A stretch of DNA of 52,074 bases from Candidatus Magasanikbacteria bacterium GW2011_GWA2_56_11. GTDB lineage: Bacteria; Patescibacteriota; Patescibacteriia; Magasanikbacterales; UBA922. The notes below the pieces were generated by a model. It was not told the origin of the DNA. It made no database searches and saw nothing but the letters and a program-made list of their open reading frames with translations. Positions 51,440 through 52,074 of the stretch are shown here, one piece after another (position 1 is the stretch's first letter; every line of letters begins with the position of its first letter). The DNA is taken from contig LCRX01000005.1 of assembly GCA_001004885.1 (NCBI GenBank), forward strand, positions 1-52,074, in the 5' to 3' direction. The position numbers and the translations under genes are program-made.

Positions 51440-51468
51440 ACACTACCACATACAGAAGAACCGGTCAA
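51440..51468 (-). promoter_or_regulatory. Promoter of pgpA
   Basis: On the minus strand TTGACC (51463-51468), 17 bp, TAGTGT (51440-51445), closely matching the layout of the PfkB promoter at 45390-45418. Confidence 0.55.
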
Positions 51469-51496
51469 TAAAATTTGACGAAATAAAAAAGACCCA

Positions 51497-51608
51497 AATC
51501 TTGGCGGCGGCCTACTCTTGCCTTGCGACTACCATCGGCGCTGACGGGCTTAACTGCCGTGTTCGGGATGGGAACGGGTGTACCCCCGCCGCTCAAACCA
51601 CCAAGATT
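51497..51608 (-). rRNA. rrf: 5S ribosomal RNA
   Basis: On the minus strand the sequence contains the 5S hallmark CCCGTTCCCATCCCGAACACG, then GTTAAGCCC and GGTAGT. Helix I is CTTGG...CCAAG. Outside it a GACCCAAAT/ATTTGGGTC extension continues the stem (51491-51614) and a T-run follows, so it doubles as the rRNA operon terminator. Exact ends are uncertain by a few bases. Confidence 0.92.
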
Positions 51609-51614
51609 TGGGTC

Positions 51615-51736
51615 TCTTTTTTTCGCCCGTCTTGGCCCTTTGGGCCAAGACGAACCTATTTACCTTTACCAATAACCAGGTAATTTCTTGCGTCCGCTTG
51701 GCCCCTTGGGCCAAGGCGGGCGAAGCACAACTGAGT
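51615..51736 (-). other. 23S-5S spacer with nested inverted repeats
   Basis: Two local hairpins share arms: CTTGGCC-CTTTG-GGCCAAG near 51631-51650 and CTTGGCC-CCTT-GGGCCAAG near 51699-51718. The outer CGCCCG (51625) and CGGGCG (51717) pairs also allow one long stem. Extra stems are TTACCT/AGGTAA and GAAGCAC/GTGCTTC. Such pairings usually mark RNase III or maturation sites. Confidence 0.6.

Positions 51737-52074
<338 letters not shown>

Overview
The window reads as one chromosome segment of a small-genome bacterium of the Candidate Phyla Radiation (Patescibacteria), most likely a parcubacterial lineage. This is inference, based on short dense genes, many two- or three-helix orphan membrane proteins, a TrbC-like exported protein, a DUF5654-type protein, an RNase J with a basic N-terminal extension, tRNAs without encoded CCA, and a YvcK/CofD factor beside cell-wall precursor genes. 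UGA works as a normal stop, which argues against the code-25 lineages. No phage, plasmid, transposase or CRISPR array is visible.

Layout. 1-4.6 kb: an incomplete Cys-rich exported protein, a membrane-anchored single-AAA Clp-type ATPase, yraN, a methyltransferase, 6-phosphogluconolactonase and a cupin. 4.6-10.2 kb: pgi, a sugar dehydrogenase with an eight-cysteine tail and a GH113-like secreted hydrolase, interspersed with copies of a roughly 160-190 bp hairpin repeat. 10.2-17.3 kb: YibE/F, trpS, PspC, RNase J, tRNA-Leu, an anchored solute-binding protein and secG. 17.6-22.7 kb (+ strand): a DsbA-like protein, a Cys-rich TrbC-like protein and uvrA. 22.8-28.0 kb: rplS, gmk, a pseudouridine synthase, tRNA-Ile(UAU), an HD hydrolase, tRNA-Arg, a lipoprotein, and a 46-residue histone-like gene behind a structured leader. 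28.1-33.1 kb: an EndoQ-like nuclease and a four-gene citrate-cleavage cassette. 33.1-44.1 kb: a long minus-strand run (Nudix, EEP, RluA, pyrD, rRNA methyltransferase, GNAT, YvcK-like, glmS, GlmU N-domain, GT2, Nudix, HAD, TrmB). 44.3-51.4 kb: two PfkB kinases, an inositol-monophosphatase-like gene, a phosphoribosyltransferase, class I aldolase, GlpX FBPase, a small acidic protein and PgpA. 51.5-52.07 kb: 5S rRNA and the 3' end of 23S rRNA, both minus strand.

Together the genes outline central sugar metabolism: pgi, pgl, aldolase, FBPase and a YvcK-like factor feeding hexose phosphate into GlmS and GlmU-N for wall precursors. They also include a possible citrate-cleaving enzyme set that would yield acetyl-CoA and oxaloacetate. 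Five genes (26531, 41460, 44308, 46309 and 50821) look compositionally different: G/C-ending codons, strong Shine-Dalgarno sequences or AAGGA boxes, and mostly their own promoters.

The most unusual signals are the hairpin repeat with a conserved core, the Clp D1-only membrane ATPase, the orphan membrane protein translationally coupled inside the citrate-cleavage cassette, the histone-like gene with its hairpin leader, the CxxS DsbA paired with a Cys-rich TrbC-like protein, and several perfect palindromes at promoters. Functions are read from motifs only; no database search was run.
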